Positions 31,921 to 44,341 of a DNA stretch of 64,000 bases are shown in pieces. A model generated the notes under the pieces. That model worked only from the letters and a program-made list of their open reading frames with translations. It was not told where the DNA came from and did not search any database. Numbering within the stretch: the stretch's first letter is position 1; every line of letters starts with the position of its first letter. A program made the position numbers and the translations under genes. Origin of the DNA: Dipteris shenzhenensis (lineage: Eukaryota; Polypodiophyta; Polypodiopsida; Gleicheniales); the NCBI GenBank assembly GCA_047967505.1, contig CM106540.1; one strand, 5' to 3'.

Positions 31921-32420
31921 CTAGTCATCCACAAGCATCATATATCTACCTTTGTTGTAGAGTGCAACGACCTTTGGCAACTTTGAAATCCAACTTACCG
32001 TTGTCCCTCCTAAAGTAAACACATATCCAATAGTACTTTTTCTACCATCGTTATTACCTGCCATATTAGAATCAACATATCCCTGCAAAATAGCATCTGG
32101 ACCTCCAATGCACAATGCATTCTTAGTGGTACCTCTCAAGTATCTAAGAATCCACTTCACTGCCAACTTGTGCTCTTTCTCTGGATTGTTCATAAACCTA
32201 CTTACAACTCCTACTACATGTGCAATATCTGACCTTGTGCATACCATTGCATACATCAAACTACCAATTCTTTTTATATGGGACTCTTGACATGCAATCA
32301 ATTTCTTCTTATGAATTAGGACATATCCTTGCATAACCTGAAAGGACTGGCCAAAGTCATAGAAACTGGCTTTGCATTCTGCGTTTCAAATCTTTCTTAC
32401 CTTGGTAGCTAACTGGTGAA
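31921..32420 (-). pseudogene. Copia-5: RT C-terminus and RNase H
   Basis: A long open stretch (137 codons, 31921-32334) reads IGSLMYAMVCTRSDIAHVVG, then WILRYLRGTTKNALCIGG, LQGYVDSNMAGNNDGRKST and GYVFTLGGTTVSWISK, the Tnt1-type Copia RNase H. Upstream, in another frame, NAKPVSMTLASPFRL is visible. The frame fails after SKLPKVVAL. Better preserved than Copia-3. Confidence 0.9.
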
Positions 32421-32676
32421 ATTGTGAAGTGCATACTTTGGGATGGATATAAGCATGACCTATAAGCTCCCTTGGCTGAGTGTACTTGTATCGTAGTAGC
32501 CATCTATTTTTCTCAGATCCTTCAATGTCACCATGTTTGAATCTCCTCCATTTTGTACATACAAGGTTGTATTCCATCATTTTGTTGGGATAAACATATT
32601 GCTTCGCATTCACACGATAATATTTACATTTGACATGAATGCATTCAATTGAGTGCCACTTAGAGTCTCCCCACAA
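32421..32676 (-). pseudogene. Unrecognised open stretch next to Copia-5
   Basis: An 85-codon open piece with segments WHSIECIHVKCKYYRVNAKQ and RYKYTQPRELIGHAYIHPKV. It lies where Copia RT would be expected but does not look like RT. It may be a captured or inserted fragment, or frameshifted RT. I cannot decide. Confidence 0.25.
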
Positions 32677-32929
32677 ACCTTAGGCTACTAAACTTGGTCT
32701 TCCTTGTAACTCATGACAAGGATCTAGCTGACTAAGCATTCATCTATGAAACATGAGCATCTATCTCCATGATGTAATGCTCCCGCATGACTGCATCTCA
32801 AGTCATTTAAAGGTTACTGAGGTGGGTCAAGGTGTATATGTGTTTTGCATTAACACACGTTCCTATCTTTGGGTCTCTTGATGTACCATGGCTTACAATG
32901 CAAAGATCCAATATATGATCGCCACGAAG

Positions 32930-33241
32930 CCTAGTGCATACAAGATCAGCAGAAGAACTAAGGAGGCTTAAAGCACACTAAATAAGACATGAGAGGGAGA
33001 TAGCAAATCTATATCTCTTTCAATGTGTGTGTTCAACAATACATGATAGGCTTCTTATATAGAGAGAGCCTTTAGAATAGTCAAACCATGTGGGATCCTC
33101 TCATCCACATCTCTCCTTGTGGATATCCTCAATCCACATCTCCACATCATGTAGTCCACATCCTATGGTGGCTACTTTGATTCTTTCCTATACCATACCT
33201 TAGCCTCTAATTATGTGCTCATGGCACCACAACTCTCAACA
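32930..33241 (-). repeat. LTR of the non-autonomous family (copy D), left edge unclear
   Basis: From about 33025 to 33241 it is collinear with the LTRs at 14975, 26116 and 28350: ACATGATAGGC.TCTTATATAGAGAG, CCACATCTCTCCTTGTGGAT, CCACATCCTA.GGTGGCTACTTT, and the end CTCTCAACA. Left of 33025 the similarity fades, so the start is uncertain. The right flank is Copia integrase text, not the element's own internal region, so this is a solo or truncated LTR. Confidence 0.75.
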
Positions 33242-33560
33242 CCCCATACATCTATGTGTACAAATCAAAGCCTCTTGCTTGAAAGTCACTTCTAACAAAA
33301 CCGGTTCTCTTTTGTTTACCGAAGCAACATGCTTCATAAACTTTTCCAAGAAACTGAAGTTTTGGAATTCCAATTGTTACATGGGTGTGGTTGAGCCATT
33401 TTTCATGGAAGAATTGTACAATCATCGTTTCATTACTTCTGGCTTCTCCACCATCCAATACAAACTTGATGTCTCTAGGGCTTTCTATTGAGCTCAAGGT
33501 GCATAGATTAGTGACAATGTACACTCCCTTGCAATTCAACTTCTACATACTCTAAATAGG
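33242..33560 (-). pseudogene. Copia-5 or another Copia: GAG-pre-integrase fragment
   Basis: An open 95-codon segment (33252-33539) with NHTHVTIGIPKLQFLGKVYE, then ACCFGKQKRTGFVRSDFQAR and LYT.MYG, the GAG-pre-integrase zinc region leading into the start of integrase. It is cut by the LTR at 33241. It could belong to the same element as the RNase H at 31921-32420, with the LTR inserted between and the RT largely lost. Confidence 0.75.
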
Positions 33561-33933
33561 ATTCATGCATCTTCAACATTTATCATGAATGTGCATTCTA
33601 GCCTTTAGTACATTTAGAAAATGGACTAATGACCATCGTCGATAGCAAAAGTGGTGAAAAGGGAAATGAGATTCCAAGTTAAAGACACTATTCGATGTAG
33701 ATGTGAGTCAAGGGAGAGTCTAGGAATGGATGCTTACAAACATAGAGAATGGTGGATGAGGTGAATGCATCTGTCGAGAGCTCATGCATCTGTAATTTTT
33801 TATGCCAATTAGAAATACAAAGAATCTCTCTAAGAATCCAGGACAATGTTGCCTTGTCTCTTCGCAATAGAGTTTATGACGGTAGTTTGGATGCACAACA
33901 CCACATAGGCTTGATGGATGATGAAAATTTGCA

Positions 33934-33990
33934 TGCCACATGGAGGGGCTAAGAGCGTAGAGAGGTCTATCCGTTGCTCTCCATGTGGCA
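33934..33990. repeat. Small hairpin, 12-bp perfect stem
   Basis: TGCCACATGGAG (33934-33945) and CTCCATGTGGCA (33979-33990) are exact reverse complements around a 33-nt loop. No gene lies next to it. No terminator or RNA function is implied. Confidence 0.75.
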
Positions 33991-34199
33991 CCATTTATTT
34001 TAAGAATATAGAGATAGAGATGCTAAACATATTTCTTTTTTTTAATGCTCATTTTTTATTAAAAAATTTAAACCATTTCTTACATGAAGAATACAATGTT
34101 CTTTCTTATTTTCTAGATAAACAACTCATTTGATATGTAAATCATCACAATTAATATATAGGAAAATATAAATTCTTGCTAATTTTCAAGATAAAGAAC

Positions 34200-34610
34200 C
34201 CATTTCCTATCTAGGAATTGTAGAAACTACTTCATTCTCCTTATGAAAGCTCACATTTCCTAGATAGCAATATACATGGGCTATATAGTAAATGAAATTT
34301 CCTATACAACAAACTTGAAATACACTTCATTCTCTATATAGGAACTCACATTTCCTAGATAGCAATATACGTGGTCTATATAGGAAACACAATTCCCTAC
34401 ATAGCAAACTTGAATCCACTTGATTCTCCATATAGGAACACAGATTTCCTAGATGGGACTATATAGGTTATCAAATTCCCTATATAAGTTTTTGCAAAAA
34501 AAAAATTCCTATATAAAAAAGGAAAAATTGGCTTCATTCTCTATATAAAGACTCGCTTTTCCTAGATAGCTATATAGGAAATACAATTCTCTGTATAAAG
34601 AGGATAAAAT
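34200..34610. repeat. Satellite-like array, about 95-bp unit, four copies
   Basis: The block CACATTTCCTAGATAGCAAT and its variants occur at about 34252, 34347, 34439 and 34551, with spacings of 95, 92 and about 112. Each unit also holds CTTCATTCTC..TATA, CTATATAGGAAA.ACAATT and a weak CCTATATAGG palindrome. AT-rich and non-coding. A looser copy may begin near 34060. Confidence 0.75.
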
Positions 34611-35157
34611 GAGTAATTCTATCTAGTAAAAATCCATGAATTTCCTAGTTTGGTAAGAGTTCACTATATAGAGATTGGTCAAAAGTTCCTCGTGTTGGTT
34701 GGTAGTGAGGAGAAGATGGGCCATGTGCTCCACAAATCCGATAGTGTTTTGTTTACATGGCATATTTATGGGATGCTCTTCAAACGTCTCATGGTCTACA
34801 AGGATAGTAAATCATCTCAAAGCTGTGGGCTATGAGCCGGAGAGCAAGTAAATGAAAGGTAGTGCACCGTGTGAAGCTGTGAAGACCTATGCCTGGCAGA
34901 GAGGCTCACAAATTACAGCAGTCAAGATGACTGAATTGTATAGTCCTGAATATGGAAGGTGATGGGGATACAAACTAAAAGAGCTATGTGTGATCAACAT
35001 CACATCTCCTAAATCTCTCCCCACATCACAATACACTAGTAGTATTAAGCTTCAAACAAATGTTTGGATGGTAGGAAAAAGTTATGGGAGGGTGCATTAT
35101 ATGGAGTTGTATCCTACATATTGCAAAGCGGAGTACATGGTCATCCAGAGACATTTT

Positions 35158-36873
35158 TATAAGCAAGAAAATTCACTTTTCAATTAATTCCATATCCTAT
35201 TATCATTAGGATAAGTATAAATGGGATGTACCAATATCCACAAGTAAATCAACAATTAGAGATTAAATGAAAGTAACAAACCTCTCCAACCAGTCGGTGG
35301 AGAGTGGCATGGCTTCCATATTCATGGAAGCATCCTTCGACTAGTCGGTTGGATAATACAAGTTAGAGTGTAATAAGTGAACGTCCTACAACTAGTTGGT
35401 CGAGGTCATCAATAAAAGTAACAAAATAAAATTTGTAATTTTCCACCACTGAATATTAAAGCTTCGAGCATCTAACTAGATTATCTATAAAAATTGGAGA
35501 CTTTTATTTAGAAATCAAGGAGAGGAGAAAAAAAATTCACCATCAATTGGTCATGTGAGCATAATAACTCCACACATGGGTGAAATAAATAGATAAACAA
35601 CCCCCTCATAACTTGTACATACAAGGGCAATGTTTACATCCATTAATTGATGTCGATCCATTGTCAAGTTTTACCAAACAAGGGAGTGGCCTGAAACCCA
35701 ATCAATCAATTCAAGTCAAATGAAATCAAGCACACCACTAATCGTAAGATTTTTGCAATCTAACAATGGATATACCAATGTGTATGTTTTTCCTATCAAC
35801 TACATTACTGGGTCAATTTCCAATGCACAAGTAAACTAAAAGCAACCATATACCATTGCACTTAACCCCACAAAAGTAAGAATAATGCATTGGGAGTCCA
35901 TTTTCATACTCACATTCCCATCAATAAATCGTAAAAAGTACAACAATACTAATGACTAGTATTAGTGAATTCTGCAAAGTACAACAATACTCATGACTAG
36001 CCTTCAATTATCATTAGTTGGAGATAATCTACTAGCCATGTAGTCCTCCTCAAAGTTGCCAACACTGTATATTCATGCTTTAAATTTATCAATGCAAGTC
36101 CAAAAGTAGAGAGGAATGCCGACTCACCTAGCACTATCACAACCAAAAGAAAGTTAGAAAATTTATTTCAGTTGTGGAAGCCAGGCTTCAATACTGGCTA
36201 TCCATGTTGCTCTAATTAGATTAGCATTAATCAATCTTATCATTCTTGTGAAAAAAAGGTTGGAATTAGTCAGGAATCTGTGTATTTTAGGATAAAAGAA
36301 AACTTCTATAATAGTAGAATTTCCATCATGAGGCTCCCATAATCCATTTGCCTCACCCCAAGTGTAGAGGGCTAGTGATCTCCACCTTCCACCATGTTCA
36401 AGCCAGATGTAGTCATAATAGAAGACCCAACATAAAGCTTTTCACAAACATAAAGAGCTATCCAAATAGATATAAGGGAAGCATAAATGTCCAAGCCAGA
36501 GTTATTACTCCTCTCCTTGATTTCTAAATAAAAGTCTCCAATTTTTATAAATAATCTAGTTATATGCTCAAAGTTTTAATACTTAGTGGAAAATTACAAA
36601 TTTTCCTTTGTTACTTTTATTGATGACCTCGACCAACTAGTTGTAGGATGTTCACTTATTACACTCTAACTTGTTTTATCCAAGCAATTGTTCTAAGGAT
36701 TTTTCCATGAATATGGAAGCCATGCATCCCTCCACTGACTGGTTGGAGAGATTTATTACTTTCACTTAATCTCTAATTGTTGATTTACTTGATGGGTACC
36801 GAAGACCCATTTGTACTTATCCTAATGATAATAGGATATGGACTTAATTGAAAAGTGATTTTTATTACTTATA
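35158..36873. mobile_element. Element with long terminal inverted repeats (370 bp), non-autonomous
   Basis: The left arm (35158-35527) and right arm (36508-36873) are reverse complements over about 370 bp, roughly nine in ten bases by eye. Inner ends are sharp at GGAGAGGAG. The 980-bp centre is AT-rich and has no ORF of note. Long TIRs with a short non-coding centre are typical of non-autonomous Mutator-like elements. I could not find a clear 9-bp target duplication, and the outer ends are slightly ragged (TATAAG.AA.AAAA). A plain inverted duplication is the alternative. Confidence 0.7.
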
Positions 36874-36982
36874 ATGGATTTGATGTTATATAGGGTAGTA
36901 GTCCGACCCAATCCATTGTGACGGGTGGACTACTGCCTTCACTTGGATTGTGTGTCAGACCTGTCGAAATTCGGTCGATAAG

Positions 36983-37022
36983 AAACGCACACACTCACGC
37001 ATACATGCACACACACACACAC
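36983..37022. repeat. (CA)n-rich microsatellite
   Basis: Interrupted ACAC runs followed by a short C tract. They separate the long-TIR element from the next hairpin. Confidence 0.7.
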
Positions 37023-37035
37023 CCCCCTCCCCTTG

Positions 37036-37597
37036 GGGACCATTGTAGACCTAAGGTATGTGCCTACAATTGGTAGGCTTTGATAGTGTGGAGAAGGTAT
37101 GGGCTCTACTTGCCCCCCTATATATCAGATTAATAATAATTTTCAGGTACAGTTGATATGGGTGTCATTTGGATTAGGCTTCCAAGCTGCCAACACCTTG
37201 GTGACCCTTGGTAACATTGTTGATTTTGTACCATGTTTCAAATGGAGATAGGATGATAGGCCTCCTTGGATCTACTGTTAGGGGATAAAAGATTGCAATC
37301 CATACCTCTAGTTCATGGGTAAATAAACCATACATATGATCTTTTATCCCCTAATAGATCAAATCCAAGGGGGCCTATCATCCTGTCTCCATTTGAAACA
37401 TGGTACAAAATCAACAATGTTACCAAGGGTCATGAAGGCGTTGGTAGCTTGGAAACCTATTCCAAATGACACCCATATCAAGTGTACCAGAAAATTATTA
37501 TTAATGCAACATATAGGGGGCAAGTAGAGCCCATACCTTATCCAAGCTATCAAATCCAACCAATCATAGGCACATCCAAAGGTCTACAATGATCCTT
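37036..37597. repeat. Large hairpin: 258-bp inverted repeat with 45-nt loop
   Basis: The left arm (37036-37293) starts GGGGACCATTGTAGACCT and the right arm (37339-37597) ends AGGTCTACAATGATCC, reverse complementary with mismatches and small indels. Inner ends are TAGGGGATAAAAGAT and ATCTTTTATCCCCTA. A transcript would fold into one long stem. Both overlapping small ORFs arise from the repeat. It lies directly before a Copia RT relic. It could be a foldback or MITE element, or an inverted duplication of a longer repeat. Confidence 0.85.
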
Positions 37598-37599
37598 GG

Positions 37600-39102
37600 C
37601 TCAGGTGAAAGAGCCTATGAAGTTTTGAGAGGCAATAAAATACAAGGAATGTGTTATGGCATTCTTAAAAATGAAGTTTGGGAGTTTGTGGAACCACCCA
37701 AAGGAAAGAATGTCATTAGCTACAAATGGGTTTACAACATCAAGCAAAAAGGTAACATGAGTGTAGAAAAGTAGAAGGCAACATAGGTAGCAAAATGATA
37801 TGCTCAATAGGAGGGCATTAACTATGAGGAGACATTTGCATCAATCACAATGATGAAGACAATCTACTTCAATGGAGTATGGGGTTACACTTACATCAAG
37901 TGGATGTTAACTATGCATTCCTCAATAGAGAGCTACAAGAAGAGGTATATATGAAATAGCTAGAAGGATTTGTGGAAAGGGCATTTGAACACTTGTTGTG
38001 CATTTGAAAAAGGCACTCTATGTCTCAAGCAAGACCCATGGGCTTGGTACAACAAGATTCACAATTATTTTATACAAGAATTCTTCAAGAGAAGTGAACT
38101 TGATCATAGGGTTTATGTGAAGAGAAATGAAGATGCTCTCAGTTTCATTGCATTCTATGTGGATGACCTCATCATAGCAAGCAATGACAACAAGTTAATC
38201 AAGGAGGTCAAGATCAATCTTTACATATAGTTTGAAGTGCATGATTTGGGACTCTTGAATTATATTTTGGGTGTTGAGACAACACAAATGGAGAAAGGGA
38301 TATTTCTCAACCAATTAAGGTATACTGACTCTTTGTTGGAGTAGTTTGGGATGTTGGACACCATACCTCTAAGTACATATACTAAGATCAGGCACAACAT
38401 GTCAAAAATACATTGCAAAATTTTGATCCTACACTTTATCAACAATTCATTGGTAAGCACATCTACTTGATGACACTGACACGGCTTGATATTTTTGATG
38501 TAGTAGGGTTGTTGATCCAGTTCATGGCAAAGCGTGTGTCCACCATTGGAATGGGGTGCAGCAGATTTTCAAATATCTTTGTAGGATAGCCAATCACAGG
38601 TTAGCATACCTCAAAGAGAGCCCATATGCAAAATCATAGCTTGAGGGATTCTATGATGCAAATTGGGAAGGCAGCCCCAAATGCAAGTCAATTAATTAGG
38701 ATACACATTTATGATGAATACTCATTGTGTATCTTGGTCTAGCAAGAAGCAAGCCACCATGGCATTATTTATAGTAGAGACTAAGTACATATCTCTTGCA
38801 CGGTGTGCATCTGAAGCAATATGGCTTCAGAGGCAATCCAAGACGGTGCTACCATGATCTTTTGACAACCAAAGTGCCATTTCATTGGCAAAGACTATAA
38901 AAGATTAGGAAAATGAAAGTATGTTGACATCTGCTACCATTTCATATGACAATATGTGGAAGAAGAACTATTCATCCAGCTCACTATTTCTCTGAGGACC
39001 AGGGAGAAGATTTATTCACAAAAGCCTTGCCTTGAGAGAATTCTAAGAAGTTCAAGTCATTCCTATCTCTTCGTGATGTAAGACCATCCAATAATGGGGG
39101 AG
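37600..39102 (+). pseudogene. Copia-6: RT and RNase H relic ending at a polypurine tract
   Basis: Starts abruptly after the hairpin with NEVWEFVEPPKGKNVISYKW, then KCTLCLKQDPWAWYNKIHNY-like text (the 37970-38230 piece) and FYVDDLIIASND at 38154-38190, with the catalytic YVDD intact. It continues as LGLLNYILGVET and, in RNase H, WSSKKQATMAL near 38735 and a DNQSAISLAKT motif near 38860. It ends in AATGGGGGAG (about 39093-39102), a polypurine tract. Many stops and frame changes. Gag, protease and integrase are missing. Confidence 0.85.
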
Positions 39103-39480
39103 TGTTGAATCATAGGGCCATTGGGATGGTCATCACCCACATATATATGGATTGATACATGTTCATATATTATATGTATGGATAGATGGATAGGTGATAG
39201 AGTTATCTAGAGGGATCTTAAGTCCCTATGTGAATAGTCCTTATGGACTTAGGTCAACCAACCAAGGTTTTGGATATCTTGTATCATCTTTCTCTTTTCA
39301 TTTACATGAGGGTGTACATTGTGTATAGCCCAACTATGTGACCTCTCTCATCCACTTTGTTGTGTGTTAGTGTTGTTCTGTGTGTCCATAGAGCTGTGTG
39401 CTCTTTCACAAGGTCTATATTGACTTTGGCCCTATGCAAAACATAGCAATGACAACACATGATGGTTGCAACAACCCACA
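39103..39480 (+). repeat. Probable 3' LTR of Copia-6
   Basis: Begins TGTTGAATCATAGG right after the polypurine tract, as a plus-strand 3' LTR should. Candidate ends with CAACA lie near 39456 and 39473. Without a partner LTR or duplication the right border is a guess. Confidence 0.45.
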
Positions 39481-40100
39481 AACAAGATCCATGCAAAACA
39501 TTTTTTGAAGCCCTTAAACTAAGCCCAATCCTAAAAAGGCATTAAGGGAAGTTCTAAAGAAAGCTTAACCAGGATTGTATCCATATAAATATTGAGATTT
39601 TTCAAAGAAGACCAGTAAGTATTCATAAGACCAAAATTCATAACAAGTTTGTATATATTAACAAGCTTATATTACAAAAAGGTGTTATGTCAGAACAAGA
39701 TCTGTAACAAGTTTGTATGTATCAACAAATACTCTACTTAACTGGTAAGCTACTCAACTTGACCTTCATGAAGATTGATCCATTGCCTACTACTGCTGGC
39801 ATTGCACAAACTCCCACAATATTATTGTTATGGCTTGATCCTCCTATGAATGTGGCCTATACAAAATCCACAAATACAACTAATCATTGTGGGACTCAAA
39901 TGCGGACCTCACATGGGTAGAATCAAGCAAATCACCAATCCAATTAAGGTCTTGCAACATGTCTCCCACTCTATGGTTGTGGGAGAGAATTGCCACCGCT
40001 TTGGATATAGCTAGAAACAATAACGGAATAAGCTAGAGGTGGAACGTACCACTTCGTTGATCGAAAGGGTGGAGAAAATGGTGTAGCACAAGTTGTAGTA
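39481..40100. other. Gene-free spacer
   Basis: No coding or element signal that I can support. A short direct repeat (AACAAG.TTGTAT.TAT.AACAA) occurs at about 39640-39730. Confidence 0.45.
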
Positions 40101-40104
40101 GCAG

Positions 40105-40290
40105 GGTTGAGTAGGAGATGAGGGTGGGAGATGAGGGTGGAATAGTATGAAGTCAATGAGGGTTGTAGAGATGAGGGTAGAGTAGTGTTAAGTTGAGGAG
40201 AGTGGTGGAGAGAATGAGGGTGGAGAAGTGTGAAGTCGATGAGGGTGGTGGAGACGACAAGGGTAGAGCAGTGTGCATTTGACAAGGGTG
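40105..40290. repeat. G-rich minisatellite (GATGAGGGTGG-type units)
   Basis: Repeated GATGAGGGT(G/A)G and GTGTGAAGTCGATGAGGGTGG blocks with irregular spacing. The minus-strand ORF across it is serine/histidine-rich because of the repeat. Confidence 0.75.
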
Positions 40291-40532
40291 TATGGCACTT
40301 AAATGGCCGGCGCCCACCTAGCCACCTCAATGAGCAATTGGCTATGTTGATTAAATTTCTAGTCAATGAGCAAGTGGTTACCTACTATCATTTTAAAGGG
40401 ACACTATAACAAAGTTTGCCCAATGTGGCAATTTTGTAGGGGGGAAATGAACCCCCTTTATGCAAACTTTATTGGCCATAAAGTGATGGATTAGACCATC
40501 ATGTAAGCCAAGTGGCTATAGGTGCCCAATGG

Positions 40533-40705
40533 CTATTTCATTGGCTACAATCCTATTGGCTAAAATGTAGAAAAATTAGGTCATCCCACTCAATCCTAAT
40601 TGAAATCCACCACTTAATAATTGGCTACAATTCTGGTGGCTAAAAGGCAATGAAATTAATTCATCCCACTTGATCTTAATCAAACTTCAAGGGCTTCCAC
40701 TTAAT
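40533..40705. repeat. Tandem duplication, about 87-bp unit
   Basis: Two copies of ATTGGCTACAAT.CT..TGGCTAAAA...TCATCCCACT..ATC.TAAT start at about 40533 and 40620. AT-rich and non-coding. Confidence 0.65.
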
Positions 40706-40827
40706 CCTCACCACACCATCATTTCACCTAGATGAAGCTCTCCACTCCACCATTTACCAATTAGCAATTATATTATGTTAGTGCCATCATGATGGCCGAT
40801 TTCCACCATTATTATAAGCAAGATGCT

Positions 40828-40830
40828 CTT

Positions 40831-40880
<50 letters not shown>

Positions 40881-40891
40881 CCTCCCTCCCT

Positions 40892-40950
<59 letters not shown>

Positions 40951-40960
40951 CCTCTCTCTC
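40828..40960. repeat. (CT)n/(CA)n compound microsatellite
   Basis: About 100 bp of CT with a CCCT island, then about 20 bp of AC, then CT again. The long low-complexity ORFs on both strands are artefacts. A smaller (CT)n lies at 41216-41237. Confidence 0.95.
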
Positions 40961-41737
40961 GCAAACAATCTTCCTCCACAAACTAACACACTTAGCATGG
41001 TGGTTGAAACTAGCAAATGAATCTTGGTGTTCCATCATCACTCTGAATTTCACAAAAGAATGGCTACACCCATTTATGCATTGGGCCCTAGTTATAAAAG
41101 CATAAAATCTCAAGTGACTGACCATTGTTATGTGTAGTCAAGATCCCTCACTAGCAATACTAACACTTCTCAAACTAGCATGAAATAATCAACCACCAGG
41201 CTTGGGAAAGAATATTCTCTCTCTCTCTCTCTCTCTCCCCAAAATTTCAAAAGACGCAAATGAAATTAACCAAAATTTTAAAAAATAAATAACCAATTTT
41301 AGAAGGAAAAAGATAGCCAAATGTCAACATTGCAAGTCCAACTATTGACCTGCACTATGTCAAGCATTAATTGATGTGCCAATTGTTTGCATCCCCTCCA
41401 TAGCCTACAAACATCCTTCTTATTTACATCCCCTCAATAGCCTACAAACATTCTTCTTGTTTAGAGAAACTCTCATGCTATTGTGCCAGAACAATGTCAC
41501 TATAATGAGATTACTTTTTTACTTTGTCTTTGCAGCTCATTGATCTAAGATATGCACCCCTTTCACATTATTGAGGCCATCCCTTAGGTTAGAGAATATG
41601 ATCTCTTGCTTGAGGCATTGGAAGAGAGAACATTTGATGAATCCTCAGGTGCAAGATAAAGCTTTTGAGGACACGAGCCTAATAGGATCCCATTTGTCCT
41701 CTAAATGACATGATGTTGCTACCTTAAAACCACAGCT

Positions 41738-42600
41738 TGTGTTCATTTTGATGGCACTATTGGAATGGGTGCATTTGATGCCTCCAAGGCTAGCTACTCA
41801 ACAAGGAGGTAGTTTTTCTAGCATTGTCTCTCCCTTTGCATTTGTTGCAAATGTTTCTTTTGTTGCCATTTTCATATTGTATCATCGATTAACATGGCCT
41901 TCAACAAGTCATCCTTGTCCATTGTGAATGAAAAAGAGAGTATCACAAGGGTCAAGTGAAAAGAAGCAAAAGCAATGGGCTTGTGAAGCTGTAGAGATTG
42001 ATCAAACTAAGCCAACAAATTGTACTATTCTAAAGAAATATCCATCTTGGAGAACAATTCTTGAAACTACTCTTGAGAGAGTACACATTTGTGCCCTTCA
42101 TATTATTGTTAAAATAATTGAAAAGATGGTGCACTCGTACATCATTGATGCATGTAACTTGAAGCCCAAGTAGAGAGTGAGAGGATGATAGTAAGAATTG
42201 AAAACGTTCTTTCATATATGCGATTGTACTCTAGGCAAGTAAACATAACAAAAGATGAGAAAAGGATGGAAAAATAAGCATTGTTCCATGTAAGCCAAGC
42301 TTTAGTGGTGTCAAGCCTTTGAAATTTTTATCCACAAAGAAAAAGAATTACAAATTCAAACATGTAGATGAGTTTGATATATGGCAAAAGTTACACAACG
42401 CCTATTGTGAACACGGGGGGAGGGGGGGAAAAGGATTAGAAAAGCTCAATGCTGGTTAGTCGTGATATCTTGGTACCTCTACTGCAAAAGAAAAGGCTTG
42501 AAAAAGGTGATGCGGAGAATTTTATCAATGTTGTGAATGACTTTAGCCAAAATATGGAGATCGCTTTAAAAAAGAATCATTTCACATAGTAATGGTAATC
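41738..42600 (+). pseudogene. Second transposase-like relic
   Basis: An 81-codon open piece (41928-42173) contains YPSWRTILETTLERVHICAL and HIIVKIIEKMVHSYIIDACN, matching the LER.HIC.LH region of the minus-strand relic at 13765-14316. Upstream in another frame a HFDGTIGMGAFDA stretch and a Cys-rich ICCKCFFCC string resemble the CLYCMC region only loosely. Downstream text to about 42600 is decayed. No terminal repeats were found. Confidence 0.4.
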
Positions 42601-42780
42601 TCTTAAGTTGAATATTGAGATGTACATATTGTATGGTTACATACTTGCTAGTTTGTTTTTGTATTTGGCAACACATTTTATATGCTCATACACCATACAC
42701 GGCATGGCATTATGGTAGCATTAGAATACGGTCCACTTAGGGCATGGAAACATCTCATTGGCAAGCATCTTGTGCATATA

Positions 42781-43020
42781 ATAGAGTGACACAACATGGC
42801 GGTGTGGTAGAACTAAGTCGAGCCCGATGGTTCAATTGGCTCAATGGTGTACAGGCCGCTACTAGCACTAGCATTCAAAGATTCATTAGTGATGATTGTA
42901 ATAGAGTGACACAACATGGGGGTGTGGTAGACCTAAGTCAAGCCTGATGGTCCAATTGGCTCAATGGTGTACAGGCAGCTGTTAACACTAGCATTCAAAG
43001 ATTCATTAGTGATGAACGTA
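42781..43020 (+). repeat. Exact-length tandem duplication of 120 bp
   Basis: Two adjacent 120-bp copies (42781-42900 and 42901-43020) differ at roughly a dozen sites. The period is a multiple of three, so the plus-frame translation repeats: RVTQHGGVVELSRARW, then NWLNGVQAATSTSIQRFISD. The first copy is fully open (part of the ORF 42744-42947), while the second has a stop. It lies just beyond the second transposase-like relic. Confidence 0.9.
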
Positions 43021-43029
43021 ATGCAAGAT

Positions 43030-44341
<1,312 letters not shown>

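Noticed and set aside
33720-33941. 73-codon minus ORF next to the Copia integrase fragment
   Set aside because: Looked like a continuation of the Copia polyprotein, but no Gag or protease motif is present.
33934-33990. microRNA precursor
   Set aside because: The stem is only 12 bp with a 33-nt loop, too short and open for a typical plant precursor.
40768-41125. Long Arg/Glu and Ser/Leu repeat ORFs on both strands
   Set aside because: They are translations of the (CT)n/(CA)n microsatellite at 40828-40960, not genes.
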